A DNA stretch of 64,000 bases from Bdellovibrio bacteriovorus W (GTDB lineage Bacteria > Bdellovibrionota > Bdellovibrionia > Bdellovibrionales > Bdellovibrionaceae). A program made the position numbers and the translations under genes. The notes beneath the pieces were generated by a model. That model was not told the origin of the DNA and made no database searches. It was given only the letters and a program-made list of their open reading frames with translations. Numbering within the stretch: the stretch's first letter is position 1; each line of letters starts with the position of its first letter. Below are positions 46,942-55,344 of the stretch, piece by piece. The stretch covers positions 1,116,001-1,180,000 of the forward strand of contig CP002190.1 of the NCBI GenBank assembly GCA_000525675.1, given 5' to 3'.

Positions 46942-47462
46942 TGGCTAAATATACAAAAGGCATTGCCGGAATTTGGGAAGATGAAGCATTGGTGTTGAAG
47001 GCTGCGCGCAAAGTGCGCGAAGCTGGATTTCAAAAGTTCGAAGCTATCTCTGGTTACCCAGTTCATGGGATGGAAGAAGCTTGTGGTATCAAAAGATCTT
47101 GGTTGCCGTATGTAACTTTCGGCATGGGTGTCTTCGGTCTGGTTGCAGGTTTGCTATTGACATGGTGGACCTCTGCAGTGAGCTGGCCAATCAACGTTGG
47201 TGGTAAACCAATGTTTTCTTTGCCTGCGTTCATTCCAGTTATTTTTGAAGTAACCATTCTATTTGCAGCTCTTTCATCTGTTGCGGCTCTATTCTACGCT
47301 TGTGGAATGCCGAAAATGGATCCACCAGTGATTGATCCTGATCTAAGCTCGCACAAGTTTGCGATCTTCATTCCATACAATGATATTGGATATGATGAAT
47401 CAAAACTTGAAGGCATGTTCAAAGATCTTGGCGCAACTGAAGTGAAGAAGACGGAGTACTAA
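46941..47462 (+). CDS. actD: Alternative complex III subunit ActD (DUF3341)
   Basis: A 173-residue membrane subunit with two helices (about 55-77 and 95-120) and a short cytoplasmic N-terminal domain ([30 protein letters not shown]) typical of ActD. Its first base overlaps the actC stop. Confidence 0.9.
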   Translation: MAKYTKGIAGIWEDEALVLKAARKVREAGFQKFEAISGYPVHGMEEACGIKRSWLPYVTFGMGVFGLVAGLLLTWWTSAVSWPINVGGKPMFSLPAFIPVIFEVTILFAALSSVAALFYACGMPKMDPPVIDPDLSSHKFAIFIPYNDIGYDESKLEGMFKDLGATEVKKTEY

Positions 47463-47463
47463 G

Positions 47464-48039
47464 ATGAAGGGTCTTGTGAATTTATCAATGGCTGCAGCAG
47501 CTGCTATTGCTGCGATGACTTTAGTGAGTTGTGGTCCGCGCGGTAACAAACCGAACGTGGAACTTATCCAAGACATGATGGAATCTCCGGCTATTAAAGC
47601 TCAAGAGTTTGAAGCGGGTGCTCCACATAACCGTGGAATGAGAGTTCCTCCTGAGGGAACAACTCCTGTTGGGTTTGAACACTATAAGTACGCAACTGAC
47701 GTTGAAGGTGCTTCGAAAAATCTTAGAAATCCACTTGCTGGAAAAATGGATGAGGCGACTTTACTTGTAGGGCAAAAGTTCTATGAAACAAACTGCACAA
47801 TCTGCCATGGCGCTAAAGGCGAGGGCGGAGTTGCTGCGGGATCTACAGTTTCTGAAAAAATGGCTTTGAAGCCACCTGCAGTTATTTCTGACAAAGTGAA
47901 GGGTTGGACTGATGGTCACCTTTACCATGTTATTACAATGGGCCAAGGGGTGATGGGACCATATGCTTCTCACATTCCACAAGAGTACCGTTGGCAGGTT
48001 GTTAACTATATTCGCTTCTTAGAGAAGCAGTCGAAGTAG
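47464..48039 (+). CDS. actE: Alternative complex III subunit ActE, monohaem cytochrome c
   Basis: A 191-residue lipoprotein (lipobox LVSC near residue 23) with one CxxCH (CTICHG) and a distal Met region (ITMGQGVMGPYASHI) as in class I cytochrome c. It accepts electrons from the complex. It starts one base after the actD stop. Confidence 0.92.
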   Translation: MKGLVNLSMAAAAAIAAMTLVSCGPRGNKPNVELIQDMMESPAIKAQEFEAGAPHNRGMRVPPEGTTPVGFEHYKYATDVEGASKNLRNPLAGKMDEATLLVGQKFYETNCTICHGAKGEGGVAAGSTVSEKMALKPPAVISDKVKGWTDGHLYHVITMGQGVMGPYASHIPQEYRWQVVNYIRFLEKQSK

Positions 48040-48046
48040 GCGAAAA

Positions 48047-49246
48047 ATGGGCGAAAACAATCAAGTTAATTTACACGTTTCTAAATTCGTAACTCCTGCA
48101 AAGCTTAAGACTTTAAGCTTTGCTCTAGTTGCAATCGGTCTTTTGACTTTTGTTGTAGGACTAATGAAGAACCAAGATAGACTTTGGACTTCATACCTAG
48201 TTGCATTCTTCTTCTTCTCAAGCATGGCTTTGAGTGGATTGTTCTGGATTGCTCTTAACAACGTAGCAAAAGCAGGATGGTCAGTTTCTATCCGTCGTTA
48301 CGCGGAAGCAACATCTGCATTTATTCCAGCAATTCTAATTGGTGGTTTGGTGCTTTTAGTTGGTTTCAAACACTTGTTCCCATGGGCAAATCAAGCATTC
48401 CTTGATGAGCACCCGGTGGTAGCTGCAAAAACTGGATATTTGAACACAGGATTCTTTGTAGTTCGTTTATTCATCTTTGCAATCGGTTGTATGTTGTTTA
48501 AACGTGTGATCGTAGGTGGATCTTTGAAGCAAGACCAAACTGGTGATCAAAGCATCACTGCAAGAGCTGTAGCTCCAGCGGTAGGCTTTATCGGTTTCTT
48601 TGCACTTATGTACACATTCTTCAGCTTTGACCTTCTTATGTCATTGCTTCCAACTTGGTACTCAACGATTTTCGGTATCTATACTTTCTCTGGAATGTTC
48701 CAAGCGGGTATGGCTTTCCTTTTGATCGTGATTATCTTGATGAGAAGAGCTGGCTTTGTAAAAGGCTATGTAACTGAAGAACACCAGCACGACGTTGCGA
48801 AATACCTAAAAGGTTTCTCAATTTTCTGGGCGTACATTGCATTCTCTCAGTTCATGTTGATTTGGTACGCAAATATTCCTGAGGAGACTGAGTACTACAT
48901 CATGAGAGCGCAAGGTGGCTGGATGAGCGTTTCTATGCTTCTTCTAGTATTCCGCTTTATCGTTCCTTTCTTGGCTCTAATGCCAAGAGGTATGAAGCGT
49001 AACGATACAAACGTATTGTTGGTGTCTGCGATCGTACTTATCATGCAGTACGTAGATATTTACTGGATGGTTTATCCAAACTTCTTCGAAGGCCAAGTAG
49101 TATTTGGTTTCTGGGAAGTAGGTATCTTCGCTGGTTTTGCGGGTCTGTTCTTGTTAACAGTAACTGCATTCTGGGCTAAGCACAGCCTAGTACCGTTGAA
49201 AGATCCTCGTATGCACGAGGCAATCTCTCACCACGTTACTTACTAG
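48047..49246 (+). CDS. actF: Alternative complex III subunit ActF
   Basis: A 399-residue polytopic protein with about ten helices, similar to ActC but smaller; FWIALNNVAKAGWSVSIRRYAEA and DLLMSLLPTWYSTIFGIY are ActF features. Last gene of the operon, followed 14 bp later by a strong terminator. Cytochrome oxidase genes, often next to act operons, do not follow here. Confidence 0.92.
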   Translation: MGENNQVNLHVSKFVTPAKLKTLSFALVAIGLLTFVVGLMKNQDRLWTSYLVAFFFFSSMALSGLFWIALNNVAKAGWSVSIRRYAEATSAFIPAILIGGLVLLVGFKHLFPWANQAFLDEHPVVAAKTGYLNTGFFVVRLFIFAIGCMLFKRVIVGGSLKQDQTGDQSITARAVAPAVGFIGFFALMYTFFSFDLLMSLLPTWYSTIFGIYTFSGMFQAGMAFLLIVIILMRRAGFVKGYVTEEHQHDVAKYLKGFSIFWAYIAFSQFMLIWYANIPEETEYYIMRAQGGWMSVSMLLLVFRFIVPFLALMPRGMKRNDTNVLLVSAIVLIMQYVDIYWMVYPNFFEGQVVFGFWEVGIFAGFAGLFLLTVTAFWAKHSLVPLKDPRMHEAISHHVTY

Positions 49247-49260
49247 TCTTTTAAGATTAG

Positions 49261-49291
49261 AAAAAGGGAGTCTTCGGACTCCCTTTTTTTT
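49261..49291 (+). terminator. Terminator of the act operon
   Basis: AAAAAGGGAGTC and GACTCCCTTTTT pair around a TTCG tetraloop, followed by further T. The A-rich left flank means it may also serve the convergent lipocalin gene. Confidence 0.9.
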
Positions 49292-49293
49292 GG

Positions 49294-49869
49294 CTAAAAT
49301 AGATCACAAAGAGACGATCTCTCTTGAAGCCCTCGGCTTTGCGGTTGGATGAAAAAGCGGCACGGGTCTAGCTTGTGTTGACGAAGAGTCTGAGCGATAT
49401 GTTTTAAGTCAGGTAAAGAAAGCTCTTCATCCCGCGACAAGATCCAGCCCAAGCGTTTCTCCCTGTTTCCAACAACCATATAATTCTCATTTTTGTCGAA
49501 ATTGAGAATTTGAAGATCTGTTCCAAGAAGATGAATCCAGTCAAAAAAACGAATATAAGTAATGGATATTTGCGGATTCTCTTGCGAGTTAAGCAGTCGA
49601 CCTCGACCTTCAGCGATGAACTTTTCCTCGTTGAACTGAATACAGGTATTGAGGACTTTGAGTTCTTTATCGGGAAGTTCAAAGAGCTCGAGAGCGGAGT
49701 TATTGCGGCATTGCCTTTGGTAGCTTTGAGGGGTGGCCGCGATCTCATACCATTTCCCCAGCATCTGAGAAGTTGCCAAGGCAGGCATGTTAGAGGGGAG
49801 CCCCAAGGAACGACTCCCTGGGGTGGCGAAGAGAATGAAAAGGAGGACAATCCGTTGCCAAGCCTTCAT
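49294..49869 (-). CDS. Lipocalin (Blc-like), exported
   Basis: Lipocalins bind small hydrophobic ligands or phospholipids. GKWYEIAATPQSYQRQC is the first lipocalin signature; YMVVGNREKRLGWILSRDE matches the third structural region. ATG 49869, with AGGA eight bases upstream, gives a Sec signal (MKAWQRIVLLFILFATPGSRS) and about 191 residues. Unlike E. coli Blc no lipobox Cys is seen, so it is probably periplasmic and soluble. Confidence 0.85.
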   Translation of the reverse strand: MKAWQRIVLLFILFATPGSRSLGLPSNMPALATSQMLGKWYEIAATPQSYQRQCRNNSALELFELPDKELKVLNTCIQFNEEKFIAEGRGRLLNSQENPQISITYIRFFDWIHLLGTDLQILNFDKNENYMVVGNREKRLGWILSRDEELSLPDLKHIAQTLRQHKLDPCRFFIQPQSRGLQERSSLCDLF

Positions 49870-49879
49870 TCCGTCATTC

Positions 49880-50206
49880 CTAGTGTGAAGATCTATCTTC
49901 AACAGATTTCTCTTGATCCTCTAGAAACTCTTGTCTTTCCATTTCGCGATGCTTACGTTTTTGCTCTTCGCACTTTTTATCACCCTTCACGCACACGACC
50001 TCTGCAGTTCTATGAGCGCCTTTTTTAGCAAAGCGCTCTGTATTTCTGCCAGCCTCTTTGGTGTCATTTTTGATATCTCTGCCGATACGGGAAGAGTCTT
50101 CCTTGACCTCTTGAAGTTCTTGTTTGGCTTTTTCTGACAGTGTTTGTTCAGCAAAGCTGGATACGGAAACGAGAGAGCAGAGGACTATAAGAGGCAGGCT
50201 TTTCAT
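49880..50206 (-). CDS. Small periplasmic coiled-coil-like protein
   Basis: A 108-residue protein with a clear signal peptide (MKSLPLIVLCSLVSVSSFA) and a highly charged helical mature part (EKAKQELQEVKEDSSRIGRDI, KRKHREMERQEFLEDQEK) with two Cys (CVKGDKKC). AAGGAG before the ATG supports it. No family recognised. It lies just upstream of the lipocalin on the same strand and may be co-expressed. Confidence 0.65.
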   Translation of the reverse strand: MKSLPLIVLCSLVSVSSFAEQTLSEKAKQELQEVKEDSSRIGRDIKNDTKEAGRNTERFAKKGAHRTAEVVCVKGDKKCEEQKRKHREMERQEFLEDQEKSVEDRSSH

Positions 50207-50384
50207 AGAATCTCCTTTTGTGAGTGTTTCAAAATGATATTTTCATAAACTCAAAACTTTATGTAAATCAGTTATTTAGCAGGGGTGTTTAAAGTCAGTT
50301 AGACGGGTGTTTAAATTTTCAACGGCGCCAGCGTATTAAAGGGGAGCTTAGGTTTGGGCCCTCTCTTTGCAATGAACAATCTTG

Positions 50385-50642
50385 ATGAAGCAATTGAGCG
50401 ATTTCGATTTTATATTTCTTGGCCAGGATTTTAATGAAGAGTTGCGCTCTTTGGGGCCGATCCGCTGGGTTTTTATTAACTCGGATCAGGAGTTTCAAGT
50501 GCAGCTACAACATGTAAAAAAAAGAGGTTTTTGTTGTGATTCAGATGCAGACTTTTACATTCAAACATTTAAAGTTCTTAGAAGTTCTTTCGCGCACTTA
50601 TTTAAAGTGTCACTTTATAGTTATGTCTCAAGTAGTCGATAG
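50385..50642 (+). pseudogene. Possible N-terminal part of the PilZ-domain gene in another frame
   Basis: From ATG 50385 the frame encodes 84 protein-like residues (MKQLSDFDFIFLGQDFNEEL, LFKVSLYSYVS) and then stops. The next gene's frame takes over within this overlap and reads on as YPVLNYMPNIYLYTRW. A single extra base between about 50600 and 50645 would join them. No homopolymer marks the site, so the case is weaker than for spoT and gspF. Confidence 0.4.
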
Positions 50643-51057
50643 TGCTTGTTACCCAGTTTTGAATTATATGCCAAATATTTATCTTTATACGCGCTGGTCA
50701 GCGGTCAACTTCAAGAGTTTTGTTCATAGATGTATTGATGGCTTGTGGAAGAATCGCCGCCAAGAAAGGCGCCCAGTGGCCTCCGGCGTGATGATAAAGC
50801 GCAGTGGGTTTTCGCAAAGGTCTCCGATTGGTGAGGGAGTGCAGTTTCTGCGAGAGGGGACAATGGATGACTTTTCGGCAACCGGGGCACGATTGAGTTT
50901 GTCCAGCGGCGGAGTGGAGTTAAAGGATTTTCTGAACTTAATGTACAAAAACCAGCATGGGATCTGGGTTTCTGTGGAAAGTCAGGTGCGCTGGGTTCAA
51001 GCACAGAAAAACGGCGAAATCTCCTTCGGAGTGCAATTTCTTGCGGTGAATGCTTGA
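50536..51057 (+). CDS. PilZ-domain protein
   Basis: PilZ domains bind cyclic di-GMP. The first motif is RRQERR near residue 75 and the second, DFSATGARL, fits D/N-x-S-x-x-G; the rest of the barrel (WVSVESQVRWVQAQKNGEISFGVQFL) follows. The open frame is 173 residues from GTG 50536, with ATG 50623 as an alternative start; neither has a good ribosome binding site, which agrees with the real N-terminus lying upstream in another frame. Bdellovibrio-type genomes are known to encode many PilZ proteins. Confidence 0.7.
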   Translation: MIQMQTFTFKHLKFLEVLSRTYLKCHFIVMSQVVDSACYPVLNYMPNIYLYTRWSAVNFKSFVHRCIDGLWKNRRQERRPVASGVMIKRSGFSQRSPIGEGVQFLREGTMDDFSATGARLSLSSGGVELKDFLNLMYKNQHGIWVSVESQVRWVQAQKNGEISFGVQFLAVNA

Positions 51058-51071
51058 CCCTTCAGAGCAGG

Positions 51072-51094
51072 GGCATTACTAATAAAGTAATGCC
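51072..51094 (+). other. Hairpin in the thrS leader
   Basis: GGCATTACT and AGTAATGCC form a perfect 9-bp stem with loop AATAA, 16 bp after the PilZ gene and about 90 bp before thrS. There is no T run, so it is not a clear terminator; it could be part of the thrS leader. Confidence 0.4.
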
Positions 51095-51184
51095 ATTGCA
51101 TAATTTAAAGTCATTTTTCAAAGTTCAAATAGATCCGAATCAAGATCAGAAAGTACGTCGTACTTCGGCGTTCACCGTATCATA

Positions 51185-53149
51185 ATGTCACAATTTACAA
51201 TTATTCTGCCGGATAACTCTACGAAGGTGTTTGACCATCAACCGACGGCGTTAGAAGTCGCCATGTCAATTGGCCCACGTTTAGCCAAAGAAACCTTGGG
51301 TGTTAAAATTGATGGGTCCAACGAAATTTCAGATTTAAGAACTCCTTTAAAGGATCAAGCGAAAGTCGCTTTGATCACCACCAAGAGCCCAGAGTCTGTG
51401 GAAGTGATTCGTCACTCAACAGCGCATATCATGGCTCAAGCAGTTCAAGAAATTTGGCCAGAAGTAAAAGTGACCATTGGTCCAGTGATCGAAAATGGTT
51501 TCTATTACGATTTCGATTCTCCGTTTGCTTTTACAGAAGAGCATTTTGAAAAGATTGAAAAGAAGATGGCAGAGATCGTCGCTAAAGATCTTCCGATCAA
51601 GCGCGAGAATTGGCCGATTCAAAAAGCGATAGAGACGTTCAAACAAATGAATGAGCGTTTCAAAGTTGAGTTGATCGAGGACTTAGCTTCTAAAGGTGAG
51701 ACGGTTGTAGGTATTTACTTCAACGGTGAAGGTTGGTTTGATCTTTGTCGTGGACCGCACATTCAGAGCACGGGGCAGATCAAAGCTTTTAAACTTTTAT
51801 CGGTGGCGGGTGCTTACTGGCGCGGGGATGAAAAAAACGCTCAACTTCAGCGTGTCTACGCAACAGCCTTTGGTGATAAGAAAGATCTTGAGCTGTATCT
51901 TCATAACTTGGAAGAGGCTAAGAAACGCGATCACCGCAAGCTTGGTAAAGAACTTGGTATGTTCATGTTTCATGAATATGCACCGGCTTCTCCGTTCTTC
52001 ACAGGCAAGGGTGCTACGGTTTACAACCAGCTTGTGAATTACATCCGTGAGCTTTACCTGTCGTACGACTATCAAGAAGTAATCACTCCACAGATTTTTG
52101 ACGTTGAGTTGTTTAAACGTTCTGGTCACTACCAAAACTATAAAGACAGCATGTACTTCACAAAAGTGGATGATCAGATTGATGCTTTAAAACCAATGAA
52201 CTGTCCAAGTCACTGCTTGATGTTCGGAGCAGAGAAACACTCCTACAGAGAACTTCCTCTAAGAATGGCAGATTTTGGGCGTTTACATCGTTATGAGAAG
52301 TCAGGATCTATTCACGGTATCACACGTGTAAGAACTTTCTGCCAAGACGATGCTCATATCTTCTGTACATTGGATCAGTTGAAAGTTGAGATCTCTCGCT
52401 TTGTCGAGATGTTAAACAAGATTTATCAAACTCTTGGAATGCCGAACTACAAGATTCTTTTGGCAACTCGCCCAGAAAATAGAATGGGTGGGGACGATGT
52501 TTGGGATCGCTCTGAAGGGGCCCTTGCTGACGCCCTCACAGAGTTGAATTTGCCTTTTGAATACTCTCCAGGTGAAGGTGCGTTCTACGGGCCAAAGCTA
52601 GAGTTTCACTTTGTCGATGCTCTAGGTCGCTCATGGCAGACGGGTACGATTCAAGTCGACTTCAATATGCCAGAGGCTTTTGATTTAAAATACACAGGTG
52701 AAGATAATAAAGAGCACCGCCCAGTGATGTTACATAGAGCCGTTCTTGGTTCATTGGAGCGTTTCATTGGTGTATATCTTGAGCATACTGCAGGTCACTT
52801 ACCACCATGGTTGAGCCCTATTCAGGTGGCGATTCTGAATGTTACGGATCGTGTGAATGAGTTCTGTGAGGAGCTACAAGGTCAACTTAAAGGCATGGGA
52901 GTTCGTGTAGAATTCGATCGCCGTAATGAGAAATTGAACTACAAGATTCGTGAAGCTCAGATGCAGAAGATCCCATACATGGTTATTGTAGGGGATAAGG
53001 AAGCAGAGACGAAAACTCTTTCTTTGCGCTTAAGAGATGGATCTGAGCACAAAGGTTTAGATGTTGAACAGTTTTTAAAGTTAGTAGAAAACGATATTAA
53101 GACAAGACAGCTACAGTCTTCACTTGCGAAGCCTGCAGCTCAAAATTAG
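51185..53149 (+). CDS. thrS: Threonyl-tRNA synthetase
   Basis: Charges tRNA-Thr and edits mis-charged Ser. The order is TGS domain (residues 1-62, IILPDNSTKVFDHQPTALEV), editing domain (VIRHSTAHIMAQAVQEIWP with HxxxH), class II core (KPMNCPSHCLMF, RYEKSGSIHGITRVR, HRAVLGSLERFIGVYLEH) and an anticodon-binding domain. Length 654 is normal. No obvious ribosome binding site precedes ATG 51185. Eighteen bases separate it from infC. Confidence 0.97.
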   Translation: MSQFTIILPDNSTKVFDHQPTALEVAMSIGPRLAKETLGVKIDGSNEISDLRTPLKDQAKVALITTKSPESVEVIRHSTAHIMAQAVQEIWPEVKVTIGPVIENGFYYDFDSPFAFTEEHFEKIEKKMAEIVAKDLPIKRENWPIQKAIETFKQMNERFKVELIEDLASKGETVVGIYFNGEGWFDLCRGPHIQSTGQIKAFKLLSVAGAYWRGDEKNAQLQRVYATAFGDKKDLELYLHNLEEAKKRDHRKLGKELGMFMFHEYAPASPFFTGKGATVYNQLVNYIRELYLSYDYQEVITPQIFDVELFKRSGHYQNYKDSMYFTKVDDQIDALKPMNCPSHCLMFGAEKHSYRELPLRMADFGRLHRYEKSGSIHGITRVRTFCQDDAHIFCTLDQLKVEISRFVEMLNKIYQTLGMPNYKILLATRPENRMGGDDVWDRSEGALADALTELNLPFEYSPGEGAFYGPKLEFHFVDALGRSWQTGTIQVDFNMPEAFDLKYTGEDNKEHRPVMLHRAVLGSLERFIGVYLEHTAGHLPPWLSPIQVAILNVTDRVNEFCEELQGQLKGMGVRVEFDRRNEKLNYKIREAQMQKIPYMVIVGDKEAETKTLSLRLRDGSEHKGLDVEQFLKLVENDIKTRQLQSSLAKPAAQN

Positions 53150-53154
53150 AACCC

Positions 53155-53169
53155 CGGAGGTTTCCCATT
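53155..53169 (+). promoter_or_regulatory. Strong ribosome binding site and ATT start codon of infC
   Basis: CGGAGG is followed by six bases and ATT 53167, in frame with the first internal ATG at 53293. IF3 genes in many bacteria start at ATT, which lets IF3 repress its own translation by rejecting the non-canonical codon. The spacing and the conserved N-terminal residues after ATT make this start clear. Confidence 0.85.
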
Positions 53170-53832
53170 AGCAAGTTTGAAGGTAATTCTAGAGGTGGTC
53201 GTTTTGACCGTAATAGAAACTCTAAGGACTCTTTAAGAGTTAACCGTGAGATTCGTGCCCCGCAAATTCGCGTTATCGACGACGAAGGCGCAATGTTGGG
53301 CGTGATGACTGTTCCTGAGGCGTTACGTATTGCGGAAGATAAAGGCCTCGATCTTCTTGAGATTGCTCCTACAGCGACTCCACCGACTTGTAAAATTATG
53401 GACTACGGTAAGTACAAATACGAGAAGAAGAAGCAGGCGACTGCGGCTCGTAAAAAGCAAACTGTAGTAACAATTAAAGAAGTTCAAATGCGCCCAAGAA
53501 CAGATCAGCATGACTTCGAAACGAAGATGAATCATGCGCGTCGTTTTATTCTTGAGGGTGATAAGGTGAAAGTATCTTTGCGCTTTATGGGACGTGAAAT
53601 GGCCCATCAAGAGCTAGGTATGGAAGTTCTGAAGCGTTGTATCGCATTCGTCGAAGATATCGCTTTAGTTGAGTCTCAACCAAAATCAGAGGGCAGAAAT
53701 ATGTTCCTGATGTTGGCTCCAGATCCAGCAAAGATCAAAGAATACGAAAAAGCGCATCCTAATAAGTCTAAACAAGACACTAAAAAATTGGATGAGTTAA
53801 CTGACGTAGAAGACGACGAAGACGAGGAGTAA
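53167..53832 (+). CDS. infC: Translation initiation factor IF-3 (ATT start)
   Basis: IF3 keeps 30S subunits free and proofreads initiator tRNA. From ATT the protein is 221 residues: a basic, Gly/Arg/Asn-rich extension (SKFEGNSRGGRFDRNRNSKD), then VNREIRAPQIRVIDDEGAMLGVM (N-domain), the linker (YEKKKQATAARKKQTVVTIKEVQMRPRTDQHDFETK split across both domains) and the C-domain. It ends in an acidic tail (LTDVEDDEDEE). Starting at ATG 53293 would remove essential N-domain residues. Unusually, rpmI and rplT do not follow; a terminator does. Confidence 0.95.
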   Translation: MSKFEGNSRGGRFDRNRNSKDSLRVNREIRAPQIRVIDDEGAMLGVMTVPEALRIAEDKGLDLLEIAPTATPPTCKIMDYGKYKYEKKKQATAARKKQTVVTIKEVQMRPRTDQHDFETKMNHARRFILEGDKVKVSLRFMGREMAHQELGMEVLKRCIAFVEDIALVESQPKSEGRNMFLMLAPDPAKIKEYEKAHPNKSKQDTKKLDELTDVEDDEDEE

Positions 53833-53885
53833 ATCGCTTTTGTCAGGTTTCTGTGAATAAGTTCGTGATTTGAAAAGTTAAATAC

Positions 53886-53922
53886 AAAAAAGCAAGGTCC
53901 GAGTGGTCCTTGCTTTTTTTTT
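53886..53922 (+). terminator. Rho-independent terminator after infC
   Basis: AGCAAGG and CCTTGCT form the stem with a 10-nt loop and are followed by nine T. It isolates thrS-infC from what lies downstream. Confidence 0.85.
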
Positions 53923-53957
53923 AGAAAACAAAAGTCGTTTAGTTGGTGACGAGGACG

Positions 53958-54077
53958 TGGGAGTATCTCTGCAATATGGGATCTTCGGCAGGCATGGATG
54001 CCTGCGACCGCCGTACTCGGCGCTCAAGAAGCCGATTGAGCCTGGACGGCGTATCCCGTATTGCAGGGATATTGCCA
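53958..54077 (+). repeat. Structured palindromic repeat, copy 2
   Basis: Outer arms TATCTCTGCAATATGGGAT (53964-53982) and the complementary run ending near 54071 pair with few mismatches and extend outward with TGG/CCA. The 80-nt core (53978-54057) shares 71 of 80 bases with copy 1; the second hairpin shows an A-T to G-C change at one pair. It carries GGCAT-GG-ATGCC and TTGAGCCTGGACGGCGT. It lies between the infC terminator and the end of the motor operon. Confidence 0.8.
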
Positions 54078-54083
54078 TGGTCG

Positions 54084-54098
54084 GCTCGCTCAGCGAGC
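54084..54098. other. Short hairpin at the end of the motor operon
   Basis: GCTCGCT and AGCGAGC pair around one base, immediately after the stop of the VWA gene. It lacks a T run. It may belong to the flank of repeat copy 2. Confidence 0.3.
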
Positions 54099-54099
54099 G

Positions 54100-55344
54100 T
54101 TACTTTTTCACAGTGAGAGGGACCATTTCTACAGTGAAACGGGCACCTTCCACATACTGGTAAGCGATGTCACCAGAGAGATAGATCGAGTTGTTCTCTG
54201 GGTTGTACAGCCAGCCACCTTTAGCTTGTTGTGGGATCGCTTGGTTGCCGTAACGAACTTTCAACATCAACTGACCGTTCTTTTCAAGTCTCGGTCTTTG
54301 GCTTAAGAAGATTTCTTTAGCCAATGTTTTTGCTGTGATGTCGGAACCGATTTTCCCTAAGTCATCCCCAAATTTTGGGCTCGTAATCGCCATGATATGC
54401 TTTGCGCGAACCTCATCAGGAGTACCAGAGTTTTTATTGGCTTCCACGATAAGTTGCTCAAGGCGCTCCGGGCCGAAGCCCTTACAGATCCCAAGATTCT
54501 TAGGTGTCTTCACAGTCATGTCGAAGCACTCAGGATGGTATTTCGGGTGAACACGTAAATCCCAGTCTTTCACAGAGTCAGGATCGTTGGCCTTTACAAG
54601 AACTCCGTAAACAGAAACTTTTTCGCTCTTGCCACCTTTGAAATCAATCAAAGTGCGCGCCATCTGTTCAGGAGTGATGTTCGCTGTAGAGTCATCCGCA
54701 TCGGTCACGAAAATCACGACAAGTTGAGCATCTTTTCTGAAGAACCCTTCGTTCGTAGCGCCGCGACCTGTTTTTTGAAGAGCTGCTGCCAGAGGAGAGA
54801 ACATCTCTTCGTACTCTGGTCCACCTTGTTCATAAGGTGTCACACCGATTTTTAAAGTCGGAGCGATAAACGAACTGCCATCAGCTTTTGTGATGTAGCG
54901 ACGGTTGTTAGCGGTTTTACCTTGAGAGTTTTTAATAAATCTTAAATCGCCGATTTCGAAAGGATCTTTTTTCGCTTTCAAATATCTCTCAGAGCTATCC
55001 CAAACAGAGACAACACCGATATTGTAGTCGATCATTTTATTCTTCAAAAGACCCGCTGTGAAGCGATCCATGTTCTTGCTCAAGTTCTCTTGAGCAGAGC
55101 GCATACTATCAGAGTCATCCGTCACAAATAAAATATCAACTTGTGGGTTGAAGTCGAGTTGGCGTTGACCACCGTCTTCAGTAATCCAAGTGAAAGTTTG
55201 CTCCGCAATTGGATCGTATTGTGGGATCACAACTGGTGGTTCTTCCAAAGGTTTTTCTACGTAAAGAGTCGCTGATTCAGGACTGCACGCAGTTAAGAGC
55301 ATATAAGCAGAAACATAAATGGCGGCAACAAGGAGAGTTCTCAC
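54100..55344 (-). CDS. VWA-domain lipoprotein
   Basis: A 414-residue lipoprotein (signal RTLLVAAIYVSAYMLLTAC). The von Willebrand A domain begins at VDILFVTDDSDSMRSAQENL; D-x-S-x-S (DDSDS) is the metal-ion adhesion motif, with a later VIFVTDADDST strand and EEMFSPLAAALQKTG. VWA proteins usually mediate metal-dependent binding. Last gene of the minus-strand operon; its start overlaps the preceding stop by four bases. Confidence 0.8.
   Translation of the reverse strand: MRTLLVAAIYVSAYMLLTACSPESATLYVEKPLEEPPVVIPQYDPIAEQTFTWITEDGGQRQLDFNPQVDILFVTDDSDSMRSAQENLSKNMDRFTAGLLKNKMIDYNIGVVSVWDSSERYLKAKKDPFEIGDLRFIKNSQGKTANNRRYITKADGSSFIAPTLKIGVTPYEQGGPEYEEMFSPLAAALQKTGRGATNEGFFRKDAQLVVIFVTDADDSTANITPEQMARTLIDFKGGKSEKVSVYGVLVKANDPDSVKDWDLRVHPKYHPECFDMTVKTPKNLGICKGFGPERLEQLIVEANKNSGTPDEVRAKHIMAITSPKFGDDLGKIGSDITAKTLAKEIFLSQRPRLEKNGQLMLKVRYGNQAIPQQAKGGWLYNPENNSIYLSGDIAYQYVEGARFTVEMVPLTVKK

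Noticed and set aside
49510-50028. 172-residue plus-strand frame
   Set aside because: It runs antisense through the lipocalin and the small periplasmic protein genes, both of which have signal peptides and ribosome binding sites.
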